Shown one piece after another: positions 7,299 to 17,061 of a stretch of DNA of 64,000 nt (position 1 is its first letter; each line of letters starts with the position of its first letter). Made by a program: the position numbers and the translations under genes. Origin of the DNA: Symploca sp. SIO3C6 (GTDB lineage: Bacteria > Cyanobacteriota > Cyanobacteriia > Cyanobacteriales > Coleofasciculaceae); contig JAAHHJ010000001.1 in NCBI GenBank assembly GCA_010692425.1, positions 62,001-126,000 on the forward strand, written 5' to 3'. The notes under the pieces are model-generated. The model made no database searches. It saw only the letters and a program-made list of their open reading frames with translations, and was not told where the DNA came from.

Positions 7299-9689
7299 TT
7301 GCCTGTGAATAATTTTGCTAACTGGCAGCAAGAAGCAACTAAATATCTAATCCAGGGAGACTACAGCCAAGCTGCCAGCCTCTACGAACAAGCAATAGAA
7401 ACCGAACCAGATGTCAGAAACTACTATTGGCATCTGGGATTACTGCTGCTCCTGCAAGGGCAAGAAGCAGAAGCGCAGACAACCTGGCTGCTAGTAATGA
7501 CAGCAGCAGCACCAGAAGAAATAGAAACTTGGACAGCAGAACTAATCCAAATTCTAACCACAGAAGCCCAACGACAAGAAAAATTAGCAGAATATTCAAT
7601 AGCCTGGGCAATCCGGCAGCACATCCGGGAGATTAACCCCAATGATCTTAATAATCTCTTGCAGATTATAGCCCTAGCGATCAAATTAGAAACATTCACA
7701 GGAGATGAATTAAACGACTTAGGAGTAATCTCACTTCTCAAGTGTTTGGGAAAGGCAGAGGGCAGAGGGCAGAGGGCAGAAGGTTTTCTATACCCAACTG
7801 TCGTAGATTTTGCTGGCGAGGAGAAAGGGAGCAAAGAAAAAGAATCTTCTGCTTCTGAGAGTAATTTGTATTTAGATAAGGATTCAAAGCCAAATGAATA
7901 TTCCCTTGGGCTTTCTTCAAAATTACTACTACAAATCTTAGCAGAAGTCTTCAACACCACACCCTTACATCCCGCCTCATTAGAATTAGCAGAAGCCTGC
8001 TTACCCTACTTCCCCAACCTTTATAGCTGCCTCAGTATCCTCTTGCCTGCTGCTATGGAAATTGGTCATACCTACAAGCAACCAGCAATAGCAGCAAAAC
8101 TATTAGAACTATATCGGCGCTTAGACGCAGAAAATATAGAAGTACTTAGACATCTCGCCACCTTTTATCAAGATTGTCGCGATTATACCCAGGGTATAGA
8201 AAAAGCCAAATTGTGCTATTCTCTCTCCCAAACCTTACCAGACAAAATCGCAGCAATTCACCTATTACTAAGGGGATTATTAAACTCCGGTGGTTATTGG
8301 CAAGAGATTTTAAAAACCTCTGCTGAATTAGAATCCCTAATGCTCTCACTAATCAAAGCACAGCCCAAAACTTTCCCGGAAGGCCTTACCCTGCGCCTGC
8401 TTACCCCCTTCTTCTCCTTACCCCATATCAAAGACGAGCCAGCCCATTTCAGAGCAATCATCAATCAAGTAGCTCAGCTATTCCAAACCAACATTCAAAC
8501 CCACGCCCAACAACAAACACAATGGTATCCCCCTCTCCGCGTCTCCCCCTCTCCGCGTCTCCCCCTCTCCGCGTCTCCCCCTCTCCCCATCTCCTCTAAC
8601 TCCACAAGACGACTAAAAATCGGCTACATTTCTCACTGCCTAAGAAGACATTCCGTAGGCTGGCTAGCACGTTGGCTGTTTCAACACCACAATCGCGATC
8701 GCTTTCAAATCTACGGCTACTTCGTAAATTACAAAAAAGTAGACGACACTATACAGCAATGGTACCTCAATCAGGTAGACCAAGCTCACCAATTGGGCAT
8801 GGACGGCTTAGAAATCGCCGAGCAAATCTACCGAGACAATATCGACATTCTTGTTGAGCTCGATAGTATCACCCTAGATATTACTAGTGAAGTCATGGCA
8901 CTCAAACCAGCCCCCATACAAGTAACCTGGCTAGGTTGGGATGCCTCAGGAATACCAGCCATCGATTACTTTATTGCCGATCCCTACGTCTTACCAGCAA
9001 CAGCCCAAGAATACTATACCGAAAAAATCTGGAGACTACCCCAAACTTATATAGCAGTCGATGGTTTTGAAGTGGGCGTACCCACTCTACGCCGAGATCA
9101 ACTAAATATACCAAACGACGCCATTATCTATTTAAGCTCTCAAAGAGGATATAAACGGCATCCCGAAACAGTGCGACTACAAATGCAAATCCTCAAGCAA
9201 GTACCTAATAGCTTCTTTCTCATCAAAGGCAAAGCCGAAGCCGAAGCTATCAAAAACTTCTTTAACCAAATCGCTGAAGAAGAAGGTGTAGAATGCGATC
9301 GCTTACGCTTTTTACCAGAAGTCGCCCTAGAATCCATCCACCGCGCCAACCTAGGCATCGCCGATATTGTACTAGACACCTATCCCTATAACGGAGCTAC
9401 TACCACCTTAGAAACCCTGTGGATGGGTATCCCGATAGTAACCAAAGTTGGGCAACAATTTGCTGCACGCAATAGCTATACGATGATGATCAACTCTGGC
9501 ATCACCGAAGGCATCGCCTGGAATGATCAACAATATCTAGAATGGGGAATCCGCCTTGGCAAAGACGCCAACCTGCGCCAACAAATAGCCTGGAAACTGA
9601 GACAATCTCGCCAAAGCGCTCCCCTGTGGAATGGAAGACAGTTTACTCGGGAAATAGAGAAAGCTTTTCAAGTAATAAGTAATAAGTAA
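7299..9689 (+). CDS. TPR-GT41 glycosyltransferase (OGT-like)
   Basis: 796 residues; starts at TTG 7299 (or GTG 7305), no ATG fits. Residues ~10-410 are TPR-like helices; ~438-796 is a family 41 O-GlcNAc-transferase-type catalytic region: RRLKIGYISHCLRRHSVGW, PIQVTWLGWDASGIPAIDYF, IYLSSQRGYKRHPETV, and the UDP-sugar motif DTYPYNGATTTLETLWMGIP near 693. It follows pilA on the same strand. From memory, a pilA-linked GT41 gene (ogtA) is needed for hormogonium motility in Nostoc punctiforme, so pilin is the leading substrate. Three repeats intrude: GGCAGAG units at 7754, a 16-bp repeat at 8529 in the TPR/GT linker, and a terminal TAATAAG array that encodes the last residues ISNK and the stop. Confidence 0.82.
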   Translation: MPVNNFANWQQEATKYLIQGDYSQAASLYEQAIETEPDVRNYYWHLGLLLLLQGQEAEAQTTWLLVMTAAAPEEIETWTAELIQILTTEAQRQEKLAEYSIAWAIRQHIREINPNDLNNLLQIIALAIKLETFTGDELNDLGVISLLKCLGKAEGRGQRAEGFLYPTVVDFAGEEKGSKEKESSASESNLYLDKDSKPNEYSLGLSSKLLLQILAEVFNTTPLHPASLELAEACLPYFPNLYSCLSILLPAAMEIGHTYKQPAIAAKLLELYRRLDAENIEVLRHLATFYQDCRDYTQGIEKAKLCYSLSQTLPDKIAAIHLLLRGLLNSGGYWQEILKTSAELESLMLSLIKAQPKTFPEGLTLRLLTPFFSLPHIKDEPAHFRAIINQVAQLFQTNIQTHAQQQTQWYPPLRVSPSPRLPLSASPPLPISSNSTRRLKIGYISHCLRRHSVGWLARWLFQHHNRDRFQIYGYFVNYKKVDDTIQQWYLNQVDQAHQLGMDGLEIAEQIYRDNIDILVELDSITLDITSEVMALKPAPIQVTWLGWDASGIPAIDYFIADPYVLPATAQEYYTEKIWRLPQTYIAVDGFEVGVPTLRRDQLNIPNDAIIYLSSQRGYKRHPETVRLQMQILKQVPNSFFLIKGKAEAEAIKNFFNQIAEEEGVECDRLRFLPEVALESIHRANLGIADIVLDTYPYNGATTTLETLWMGIPIVTKVGQQFAARNSYTMMINSGITEGIAWNDQQYLEWGIRLGKDANLRQQIAWKLRQSRQSAPLWNGRQFTREIEKAFQVISNK
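7754..7781 (+). repeat. GGCAGAG heptamer repeat inside coding sequence
   Basis: Four copies of GGCAGAG in frame inside the glycosyltransferase gene, encoding AEGRGQRAEG. The same heptamer occurs intergenically at 62539. Confidence 0.85.
8529..8594 (+). repeat. 16-bp tandem repeat inside coding sequence
   Basis: Just over three copies of CCGCGTCTCCCCCTCT, then a CTCCCCATCT tail. It encodes a Pro/Ser-rich linker between the TPR and catalytic regions. The unit length is not a multiple of three, so each copy is read in a different frame. Confidence 0.85.
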
Positions 9690-9757
9690 TAAGTAATAAG
9701 TAATAAGTAATAAGTAATAAGTAATAAGTAATAAGTAATAAGTAATAAGTAATAAGT
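9671..9757 (+). repeat. Heptamer array (TAATAAG)n, longest copy
   Basis: About twelve copies, the longest in the window. It begins inside the glycosyltransferase gene and supplies its last codons and stop, and it ends just before the 3' end of the convergent acyltransferase gene. Confidence 0.93.
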
Positions 9758-9758
9758 T

Positions 9759-10658
9759 TTAATAAAACATATGATTAAGGAAATAATGCAATAACTTTAG
9801 CCCTTGTGGTTCTTGATAATCCTCTGGCAATAGAGCAATCAAAGCCTGTTTTATTTCCTCCAAAACTCTATCCACTTCCCCTCGTTTTGGTCGATTCGAT
9901 TGCGAAAAGTGCAGTGGTTGACCGAATCTAAGTGTTAATTCTTTGCGCAGATAAAGATTTTTTGTCCCAATCAATGCTACTGGAACAATTGGCACCCCAG
10001 CCCTTAGTGCATAAATTGCCGCCCCCCGCTTTAAGGGCAGATGCAATCTTCCTTCAGTTTTGCCGAGACGTCCCTCTGGAAAGAGGATAATTCCGTCTTG
10101 GTGAGCCAAAATACTTTGAACAGCACGCTCTATCTGTCGCAGCCTCTGCATAGCGCTCCCTGAAGGGACATCCTGTTCAATCTCTGTTGCCAAATCCACT
10201 AGATCCTGACGTCCTGACTTAGCCGCTTTAATGACAGCAAACTCCTCTTTCCACAAACGCTCTAGGGGAATTACACCCCCAGAAAAACGCAGGATGTGGC
10301 GTTTCCAACCCTGATTATAGAGGGTACGGGCATCACCTAGAGTATAGTAGTAGGGTCGCCCTGGCAACTCAGCTAGCAGCAGCAATGGGTCAATATGGTT
10401 GAGATGGTTGGCTACCACAATCCCAGGATGCTTAGGGATTCGATCTGGGTAATCAATCTTAACCCTAAACAGAGTATAAATAAGCGATCGCAACACCAAG
10501 CGACGCACACCACCGCTAATTCTATCGTCGGGGCTATTTTCAGCAATAGCTGTAGTTTGCTGGAGTGCGTTTTGGATCTGATTATCAACTTCTTGATCCC
10601 TTGCAGCTTCTAGCCCCTCTTTCACTCGCTCAATTGTGGCAGTAGTCAGGGGTGGCAA
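9759..10658 (-). CDS. plsC: 1-acyl-sn-glycerol-3-phosphate acyltransferase (PlsC family)
   Basis: 299 residues. The acyltransferase domain carries block I HX4D as NHLNHIDP (His85 to Asp90), block II near 130 (GGVIPLERLW), block III FPEGRLGK (193-200) and block IV VPIVPVALIGT. These make lysophosphatidate from acyl donor to phosphatidate in the inner or thylakoid membrane. An N-terminal ~70-residue helical extension precedes the domain, which is longer than minimal PlsC. The start is TTG at 10658; no ATG exists in the open frame, which continues ~40 bases upstream to a stop, so the start is uncertain. Divergent from the lipase-like gene at 10833, another lipid-handling gene. Confidence 0.82.
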   Translation of the reverse strand: MPPLTTATIERVKEGLEAARDQEVDNQIQNALQQTTAIAENSPDDRISGGVRRLVLRSLIYTLFRVKIDYPDRIPKHPGIVVANHLNHIDPLLLLAELPGRPYYYTLGDARTLYNQGWKRHILRFSGGVIPLERLWKEEFAVIKAAKSGRQDLVDLATEIEQDVPSGSAMQRLRQIERAVQSILAHQDGIILFPEGRLGKTEGRLHLPLKRGAAIYALRAGVPIVPVALIGTKNLYLRKELTLRFGQPLHFSQSNRPKRGEVDRVLEEIKQALIALLPEDYQEPQGLKLLHYFLNHMFY

Positions 10659-10832
10659 AAGCTCAGGGTGTTCTTTACTTAATGGCTGCTTGATAAAACC
10701 CCCTTAAGATTTCTTAAGTGTAGTTCCTGATATTATGTTAGTAGATATTGGCGAGTACACATTATTGATCATATGTCAAGAATAAATCCCAAAAAGCTCT
10801 TATTGCTACTAGGGAAAGGATAAAGGATCAAA

Positions 10833-11702
10833 ATGATACAATGCCGTAAGGGTACTTTCAAGGGTGCCAGAGGAATCAATCTTTTCTACCAAAGCTGGCA
10901 TCCACCAGGGGAGCCCCATGCAATCTTAGTAATTGTACACGGACTCGGCGCTCATAGTGGTTTGTTTGGTAATGTAGTAGAGTACCTTGTACCCCGTAAC
11001 TACACAATCTACGGATTTGACCTGCGCGGTCATGGACGCTCATCAGGGCAGAGGGGATATATCAGCTCTTGGGCAGACTTCAGGGAAGACCTCAAGGCTT
11101 TCCTCAAGATGATCGAGCAAAAAGAGCTCTGCTCTCGGCGCTTTGTACTCGGTCATAGTATGGGGGGGGTTATTGCTTTAGAATATCTCATTAGAACCCG
11201 TGCCCCCGAACGAGGTGTGATTACCCTAGCGCCAGCACTAGGAACAGTGGGGGTCTCACCTTTGAGGTTAAACTTGGGTAAAATCCTATCACGGTTGTAT
11301 CCGCGCTTCACGCTGAACACTGGTATAGATTTGAGTTCCAGTTCTCGCGATCCTGAAGTGGTAACTGCCTACGCACAAGATCCTTTACGACATAGGAAAG
11401 GAACTGCACGCCTGGTGACAGAATTCTTCGCTACAGTTGACTGGGTTCATCTGCACGCAGATGGTTTGCAGATACCACTGCTAATTCTACAAGGTGGTGC
11501 CGATAAAGTCACCCTCCCCTCAGGAAGTCGAACTTTCTTTGAGGAGGTTACTTTTCCGGACAAGGAGAAACGAGAATACCCCCAAGCATATCACGAGATT
11601 CACAATGATCTCAATTATCAACAAATGCTGGCAGACTTGGAAGATTGGCTAGAACGGCACCTAGTTCCAGCAGACAGTAATAATACACCAATTGCCAGTT
11701 AA
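10833..11702 (+). CDS. Monoacylglycerol lipase-like alpha/beta hydrolase
   Basis: 289 residues, lysophospholipase/monoglyceride lipase type. The triad is complete: nucleophile Ser109 in GHSMGGV, Asp224 in QGGADKVT and His254 in YHEIHND; the oxyanion motif HGLGAHSG and FDLRGHGRSSGQRG are typical of the MGL group. No signal peptide, so cytoplasmic. Preceded by GGGAAAGG and AAAGGATC upstream of the ATG. The head-to-head plsC gene suggests shared control of glycerolipid turnover, an inference from position only. Substrate chain length cannot be read. Confidence 0.8.
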   Translation: MIQCRKGTFKGARGINLFYQSWHPPGEPHAILVIVHGLGAHSGLFGNVVEYLVPRNYTIYGFDLRGHGRSSGQRGYISSWADFREDLKAFLKMIEQKELCSRRFVLGHSMGGVIALEYLIRTRAPERGVITLAPALGTVGVSPLRLNLGKILSRLYPRFTLNTGIDLSSSSRDPEVVTAYAQDPLRHRKGTARLVTEFFATVDWVHLHADGLQIPLLILQGGADKVTLPSGSRTFFEEVTFPDKEKREYPQAYHEIHNDLNYQQMLADLEDWLERHLVPADSNNTPIAS

Positions 11703-11847
11703 ATCTTCTGATGTTGATTAACCACTGCTCCCCTGCAAAAGAGAGTGTGGCAGAGGAACAAAAATCGGGAAGTGTAGAAAGTCTGTGAGGAATCGGTATA
11801 CAAAAATCTTCCCTGTCTCCCCATCTCCCCCTCCTCTGTTTGTTTTA

Positions 11848-12084
11848 TTAAGATGGCCAACTCTCCCAGGTTTGGACCACGATTTTACTGAGCCAACGCC
11901 TTTGCGAGTGATCAAGCAAACTATCCTCTGCCAAGACTTCGGCAGTTAAATCGTCGAGGGAGAGCCCCTGAGAACGAGCAATTTGAATAACACCAGCGAT
12001 TGCTGAGGCAACTAACTCTTCATTTACTGGTTGTTGAGGTAGTGCCACAATTTCTTGAGGACTAACTGGGATAGGATAATTCAT
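11848..12084 (-). CDS. Small hypothetical protein (78 aa)
   Basis: Acidic, soluble, probably helical; starts MNYPIPVSPQEIVALPQQPV and includes a stretch ELVASAIAGVIQIARSQGLSLDDLTAEVLAED followed by RRWLSKIV. I do not recognise a named family, but the sequence looks like a real conserved cyanobacterial small protein, with even codon use and a proper ATG. Convergent with the lipase-like gene, from which a CTCCCC-rich tract separates it. Confidence 0.55.
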   Translation of the reverse strand: MNYPIPVSPQEIVALPQQPVNEELVASAIAGVIQIARSQGLSLDDLTAEVLAEDSLLDHSQRRWLSKIVVQTWESWPS

Positions 12085-12241
12085 GATTAGTTAACAATTG
12101 CACCCATAACCTTATCAAAAACCAAAGAAGTGTAAATTTTCTTTTCTAATCTTAAAAAAGTCATTACCCGGAAGTTTAACGCATTTTTCCCCTGGTTATC
12201 TCTGTCTTTGTTAAATTGGTTCATCACTGAAAATCACTACA

Positions 12242-14371
12242 ATGAAAGAAATTTGCTACATAGAAATACCCACAACTGATACACAAAGCGTCTGCCTTTG
12301 GTTACAACAACAATGGCAACCTCGGCTAGGGCAGAAAATTATTACCCCTGACGGTATCCGATTGCAATTTGAAAGCCAACTTGAAATCAATAGCCATCAT
12401 TCAGTCGCTTCTGCCTTAATTCCGGAAATATCGATTTTTGTATGGTCAGTACAGCGAACTACTTATCTGAAAGTATTTCGTTGGGCAAATAAGTCTATCA
12501 CTAGTGAGAGCCAAATTCTGCAACAACTTAAACAGGAACTGCTAAATCAATTCCCCTATCAATATCCAGAACCGCCAGTTGTTGATTTGTCGAAACAATC
12601 AATTTTTGAAGCCTTAGCCCCTTATTATCCGAACACTGTACATTTCTTCAAGAAAATGCCTAAAGGGGAATATGACCTCAACCGTGTTTACTGGTGGGAG
12701 AAGCGTTGGCGCGATGGTGTCCGCAATCCTCAGCAACCCAAACAGGTGGTATTTAGCAAAGGAGATTTTGTGTCCAGGAACTCTGGTGTACAGAGGAACT
12801 TTACCCCTTCATCTTCCCACTCTTCTACTTACGACCTAATTTATATTGGCGGTGCCTTGGGTGTAATTCACGCCGCAGTTATGGCACAGTTGGGCTATCG
12901 GGTTCTACTGGTGGAAAGGCTGCATTTTGGACGGATGAATCGAGAGTGGAATATTGCACGGGATGAGTTTCAATGCTTAATTGATTTGGGTTTATTTACC
13001 CCAGCTGAGTTTGAAAGCATTATTGCCAGAGAGTACATTGATGGCTTTAATAAATTTTTTGACGGTAATAACCCTCCTCATTTGCAAGCAGCAGTCTTGC
13101 ATACACCAACGGTACTCAATGTAACCTTAGATTCTGAGAAATTCCTTAAGCTATGTGGAGAAAAATTAAAAAAAGCTGGTGGAGACATCTGGGATGAGAC
13201 GGAATTCATCCGGGCAGATATTGAACCAGAGCAAATTGTAGTAAGTCTCCAACATCTGCCCAGCCAATCCCCCAAACAGGCAAGTGGGCGGCTACTGGTG
13301 GATGCAATGGGAAGTGCCTCACCGATTGCCTTACAACTCAATGAAATTAGGGCTTTTGATAGTGTCTGTCCCACAGTAGGTGCTGTAATTGCCAAGGGCT
13401 TTGAACCGGGGGTTTGGGACTCCGATTATGGTGATGTTCTTAACAGTCATGGAGATATCTCCCGTGGACGTCAGTTGATTTGGGAGTTGTTCCCTGGTGC
13501 AGATGAGGAACTGACAATCTATCTTTTCCATTATCATCAGGTGCATCCCCAAAATCCTGGCTCATTGCTAGAGATGTACGAAGATTTTTTCACAATTTTG
13601 CCGGAGTACCGTCGGTGTGATTTGGAAAAACTGGAGTGGAGGAAGGCAACCTTTGGTTATATTCCAGGGCATTTTAGTGCTGATAGTAATGATCGCACTG
13701 TTGCTTTTGAGCGCATAATTGCTATTGGTGATGCTGCTTCCCTTCAATCACCCCTAATTTTCACTGGTTTTGGTTCCCTGGTGCGTAACCTCTACCGCTT
13801 AACTGATTTATTGGACACAGCCCTACGAAATAATCTCTTGAGTGCTAAGGATTTAAACCAAATTCGCGCCTATCAAAGCAACGTTGCTGTCACCTGGCTA
13901 TTTTCCAAGGGCATGATGGTACCTACTGGTAGTCATCTACCACCTCAGCGGATTAACTCAATACTCAATACTTTTTTCGGATTGTTGGCAAATGAACCAC
14001 CAATAGTGGCAGATACTTTTATTAAAGACCGTACTGACTGGTTAACTTTCAACCAACTAGCCCTAAAAGCAGCTAGGCAGAACCCTGCCCTGATACCCTG
14101 GATTTGGGAAATGGCTGGTGCCAAAGATTTTGTGCGCTGGATAGGGATTTACTTGGGTTTTACAGTTGAGGCCTTAGTTAGTTGGTTGCTCAGGGGTTGG
14201 TTTCCTAGTTTAATTGATAGTATAAAGCCTTGGGTAGAAAAACACTATCCAGCTCTTTGGCTGAAGCTACTGGCTAGAAACTATGCCCTCAATTCTGGTT
14301 TAGGTCGTTCTGAGAAAGTTAAGCCTCCCGTGCCTAAAAGAACACAGCCAGTAATGGCAAGTAATAAGTAA
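12242..14371 (+). CDS. CruA/CruP-like FAD-dependent lycopene cyclase-family protein
   Basis: 709 residues. An N-terminal ~195-residue region of unknown fold precedes an FAD-binding Rossmann segment (YDLIYIGGALGVIHAAVMAQ, then RVLLVERLHFG). The following MNREWNIARDEFQ, with EYIDGFNKFFDGNNPPHL after it, is characteristic of the CruA/CruP carotenoid cyclase group; RIIAIGDAASLQSPLIFTGFGS is the C-terminal FAD motif. CruA-type enzymes convert lycopene to gamma- or beta-carotene; CruP-type proteins have weak or alternative activity. I cannot separate the two by eye, though the long N-terminus and NREWNI context favour CruA. The final residues ASNK and the stop come from a TAATAAG array. Confidence 0.68.
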   Translation: MKEICYIEIPTTDTQSVCLWLQQQWQPRLGQKIITPDGIRLQFESQLEINSHHSVASALIPEISIFVWSVQRTTYLKVFRWANKSITSESQILQQLKQELLNQFPYQYPEPPVVDLSKQSIFEALAPYYPNTVHFFKKMPKGEYDLNRVYWWEKRWRDGVRNPQQPKQVVFSKGDFVSRNSGVQRNFTPSSSHSSTYDLIYIGGALGVIHAAVMAQLGYRVLLVERLHFGRMNREWNIARDEFQCLIDLGLFTPAEFESIIAREYIDGFNKFFDGNNPPHLQAAVLHTPTVLNVTLDSEKFLKLCGEKLKKAGGDIWDETEFIRADIEPEQIVVSLQHLPSQSPKQASGRLLVDAMGSASPIALQLNEIRAFDSVCPTVGAVIAKGFEPGVWDSDYGDVLNSHGDISRGRQLIWELFPGADEELTIYLFHYHQVHPQNPGSLLEMYEDFFTILPEYRRCDLEKLEWRKATFGYIPGHFSADSNDRTVAFERIIAIGDAASLQSPLIFTGFGSLVRNLYRLTDLLDTALRNNLLSAKDLNQIRAYQSNVAVTWLFSKGMMVPTGSHLPPQRINSILNTFFGLLANEPPIVADTFIKDRTDWLTFNQLALKAARQNPALIPWIWEMAGAKDFVRWIGIYLGFTVEALVSWLLRGWFPSLIDSIKPWVEKHYPALWLKLLARNYALNSGLGRSEKVKPPVPKRTQPVMASNK

Positions 14372-14404
14372 TAAGTAATAAGTAATAAGTAATAAGTAAT
14401 AAGT
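14359..14404 (+). repeat. Heptamer array (TAATAAG)n
   Basis: About six copies. The array encodes the C-terminal SNK and the stop codon of the oxidoreductase gene, exactly as at 9671. Confidence 0.92.
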
Positions 14405-14437
14405 GATAGGTACACTATATTACTTATTACTTTGGGT

Positions 14438-14827
14438 TCAATCACTAGATTGACTTTGACGACGCCCCAATTCATAAACACCACAACTTGTACAGGCAAG
14501 GATACCTATGCTAATTGCCCAACTACGACCCAGACTGATTTCGACGCCGTAGTTGCAAAGTCCTCCGACAACTAAAAAAGGCACAATACTAAAAACAGAG
14601 GCGTAAAAGGCATTTTGAGATTCCCTTGCTTTGCGGGTTTTCTCGAATTCTTCCTGTGAGAGATATAGTGATCGCTCTGCAAAGTTAAACCAGCGGTTGA
14701 GTTGCTCTATTACCCATTGATTCAAGGGCGAGAAGCCCAAATAAAGTGCCAAAGACCATAGAGATGCACCAGCAATTAGAGTGGCATCAATCTTGAATTG
14801 AAATGGAAAAATTTCAGTCAGCATCAC
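14438..14827 (-). CDS. Small membrane protein (129 aa), unknown
   Basis: Three probable membrane segments: residues ~14-34 (IDATLIAGASLWSLALYLGF), ~78-97 (VFSIVPFLVVGGLCNYGV) and ~100-120 (GRSWAISIGILACTSCGVYE), with an amphipathic charged helix (RSLYLSQEEFEKTRKARESQ) between the first two. Not recognised. It lies just downstream of ftsH on the same strand (50 bases), so the two may be co-transcribed. Confidence 0.6.
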   Translation of the reverse strand: MMLTEIFPFQFKIDATLIAGASLWSLALYLGFSPLNQWVIEQLNRWFNFAERSLYLSQEEFEKTRKARESQNAFYASVFSIVPFLVVGGLCNYGVEISLGRSWAISIGILACTSCGVYELGRRQSQSSD

Positions 14828-14877
14828 TTGGAAAATAAACTAATTTAAACAAAATTATGATTAATGAAAATTGGAAG

Positions 14878-16866
14878 CTAAATCCATTCTTCATTTTCCA
14901 ATCTTTTGGCATTAGCAATAACTAGTTTTTCTCCCCGTAAACCTCTGTATTCATCCAGGAGTTGCCTTACTTTTTCACCATCAATTGTTTCTTGATCAAT
15001 TAACATCTCTACTAATTGGTCTATGAATTCACGATTTTCTCGAATAATTTGGCGAGCTTCCTGATGACAATGCTTGACAATTTGACGAACTTGTGAATCA
15101 ATATGGGCAGCACTCTCCTCTGAGTATTCAGACTTGGAGTGAAAACCACCACCGAGAAAAACTTCTCCTCCTTGTCCTTCTAAAGACAAGGGTCCCAGCT
15201 CGCTCATGCCGAAACGGGTAACCATCTGCCTTGCTAAAGAGGTAACTGTTTGCAAGTCACCACCAGCACCAGTAGTAACCTCTCCCTCACCAAAAACTTC
15301 TTCTTCTGCTGCTCTGCCGCCCAAAGCAGTGGTGATGCGGGCTCTGAGCTGAGCTCTAGTAATCAAGCCTTGCTCTTCATCGGGAGTAAACCAGGTAATA
15401 CCCCTAGCTTGTCCGCGAGGAATTAAGGTAATCTTCTGTACAGGGTCATGGTGGGGTAACATCGTGGCAACAATTGCATGCCCAACTTCGTGATAGGCAA
15501 TCAATCGCTTGGCTTTGCTGTCAACTAGGGGGGTGCCTTCCATGCCAGCAACCACACGGTCAATAGCATCATTAATTTCAAGCATAGTAACCGCCTCTTT
15601 GCGGCGTCGAGCCGTGAGGATTGCCGCTTCATTGAGCAGGTTAGCCAAATCAGCGCCAGTAAACCCAGGAGTGCGCTTAGCGATCGCTTCTAGGGAAACT
15701 TCCGGTGCAATCCTCTTGTTGCGGGCATGCACATCCAGTATTTTGTGCCTTCCTTGGAAATCAGGGGCATCGACAATAACTTGCCGATCAAAGCGTCCAG
15801 GACGTAATAGTGCTGAATCGAGGACATCTGGTCGGTTGGTGGCAGCAATAATGATGATACCGTTATTCCCTTCAAAACCATCCATTTCCGTGAGCAACTG
15901 GTTGAGGGTTTGCTCTCTTTCATCATTACCACCACCAATGCCTGCCCCTCGCTGACGTCCAACGGCGTCAATTTCATCGATGAAGATTAGGCAGGGGGCA
16001 TTCTCCTTAGCTTTTCTAAACAGATCACGCACACGGGATGCCCCAACACCGACGAACATTTCCACAAATTCCGAACCAGAGATGCTGAAGAAAGGCACCG
16101 CAGCTTCACCAGCAATTGCTTTTGCTAAGAGAGTTTTCCCAGTTCCAGGAGGACCAACTAACAAAACACCCTTGGGAATGCGTGCACCTATGGAAGTAAA
16201 GCGTTCTGGTTGTTTGAGGAAAGTAACAACCTCTTGCAGTTCCTCTTTAGCTTCTTCAATACCAGCCACATCGTCGAACATCACGCCAGTTTTAGCTTCC
16301 ATCTGAAACCGGGCGCGAGATTTGCCAAAGTTTAAAGCTTGTCCGGAGCTATTGCTAGAACGACGTAGGATCAGGGTCAATACTGCCAACAGCAGTAGGA
16401 GCAAAAATAGGTTAGCAACCAGCCCTAAGGCTGCAGAGTTATCGGCTGTGTGCTTAGCTTCCAGTTCAATGTTACTGTAGCGCAGTTGCTCTATTAGCTC
16501 GGAATTTTGATCCAGCAAATCCACTTTTTGCGGAGGCTCGGATTTTTCTTGATTTGCCAGCCATACCTTGGCAACCATCGAGCTTTCGTCAATTTCGATT
16601 TTCGAGATTTTGCACTCAGTGTTCGGCACAGGTGAGTCAGTGTCTGCCTCAATTTCAGGTACTTTGCAAGCTTCTACTGCTTCCAAGAGCTTGCCATAAC
16701 TCAGGGCATCCTCGTCTTTCTGCTGTGCTCGAGCTGGGGTGGCGACAAATACCCCTTGCAAAATCAGCAAACTGGCGGCAAGACGCCAGAATTTAGCGGG
16801 CGTGACAGGTCTTTGTTTGCGCCTTGTTTGTTCCTTTGTTGAAACTCGACGCAGTTTATGTTCCAT
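14878..16866 (-). CDS. ftsH: ATP-dependent zinc metalloprotease FtsH
   Basis: 662 residues from ATG 16866, which has AGGGG four bases ahead; an upstream in-frame ATG at 16878 would add four residues. Two membrane segments (~30-50 and ~148-167) flank a lumenal or periplasmic loop containing a Cys pair (EACK and NTECK). Then an AAA domain (GPPGTGKT Walker [17 protein letters not shown] Walker [21 protein letters not shown]) and the protease domain with HEVGH (His459). Membrane quality-control protease, including D1 turnover for the thylakoid paralogues. The length is closest to the Synechocystis FtsH1 type, but I cannot settle which of the four cyanobacterial FtsHs this is. Confidence 0.95.
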   Translation of the reverse strand: MEHKLRRVSTKEQTRRKQRPVTPAKFWRLAASLLILQGVFVATPARAQQKDEDALSYGKLLEAVEACKVPEIEADTDSPVPNTECKISKIEIDESSMVAKVWLANQEKSEPPQKVDLLDQNSELIEQLRYSNIELEAKHTADNSAALGLVANLFLLLLLLAVLTLILRRSSNSSGQALNFGKSRARFQMEAKTGVMFDDVAGIEEAKEELQEVVTFLKQPERFTSIGARIPKGVLLVGPPGTGKTLLAKAIAGEAAVPFFSISGSEFVEMFVGVGASRVRDLFRKAKENAPCLIFIDEIDAVGRQRGAGIGGGNDEREQTLNQLLTEMDGFEGNNGIIIIAATNRPDVLDSALLRPGRFDRQVIVDAPDFQGRHKILDVHARNKRIAPEVSLEAIAKRTPGFTGADLANLLNEAAILTARRRKEAVTMLEINDAIDRVVAGMEGTPLVDSKAKRLIAYHEVGHAIVATMLPHHDPVQKITLIPRGQARGITWFTPDEEQGLITRAQLRARITTALGGRAAEEEVFGEGEVTTGAGGDLQTVTSLARQMVTRFGMSELGPLSLEGQGGEVFLGGGFHSKSEYSEESAAHIDSQVRQIVKHCHQEARQIIRENREFIDQLVEMLIDQETIDGEKVRQLLDEYRGLRGEKLVIANAKRLENEEWI

Positions 16867-17030
16867 CCATCCCCTCATCCCTGAACCGTCCTTGAAATAA
16901 ATATTTTCCTATGCGCCTCGACTCAACCCCGTGGTAATTTTCCCGAGTTTGTTCCTTGCCAACCACATCAAGTGGGTTTAATTACCTTAGGCAGAGTTGA
17001 GAGTTCTTTACAATTTCTAGTCTAACTACA

Positions 17031-17061
17031 GGTCGCAAGTATCTGCGACCTTGATCAAGGT
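17031..17061. promoter_or_regulatory. Hairpin overlapping a 14-bp palindrome
   Basis: GGTCGCA (17031) pairs perfectly with TGCGACC (17044-17050) across six bases, and its last bases run into the perfect palindrome ACCTTGATCAAGGT (17048-17061). It lies between the divergent ftsH and NTF2-like genes and could be an operator or a leader structure. Confidence 0.4.

Noticed and set aside
7424-7960. 178-residue minus-strand frame opposite the glycosyltransferase
   Set aside because: Antisense shadow of the TPR region; Ser/Leu-rich without motifs.
9671-9757. Long regular array considered as a CRISPR
   Set aside because: Seven-base units without spacers; no cas genes anywhere in the window.
14281-14499. 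Minus-strand frame with repeated LITYYLL
   Set aside because: Pure translation of the TAATAAG array, which has no stops on that strand, plus overlap with a real gene.
15509-15955. Long plus-strand frame opposite ftsH
   Set aside because: Shadow frame antisense to a highly conserved gene; composition follows the ftsH codons.
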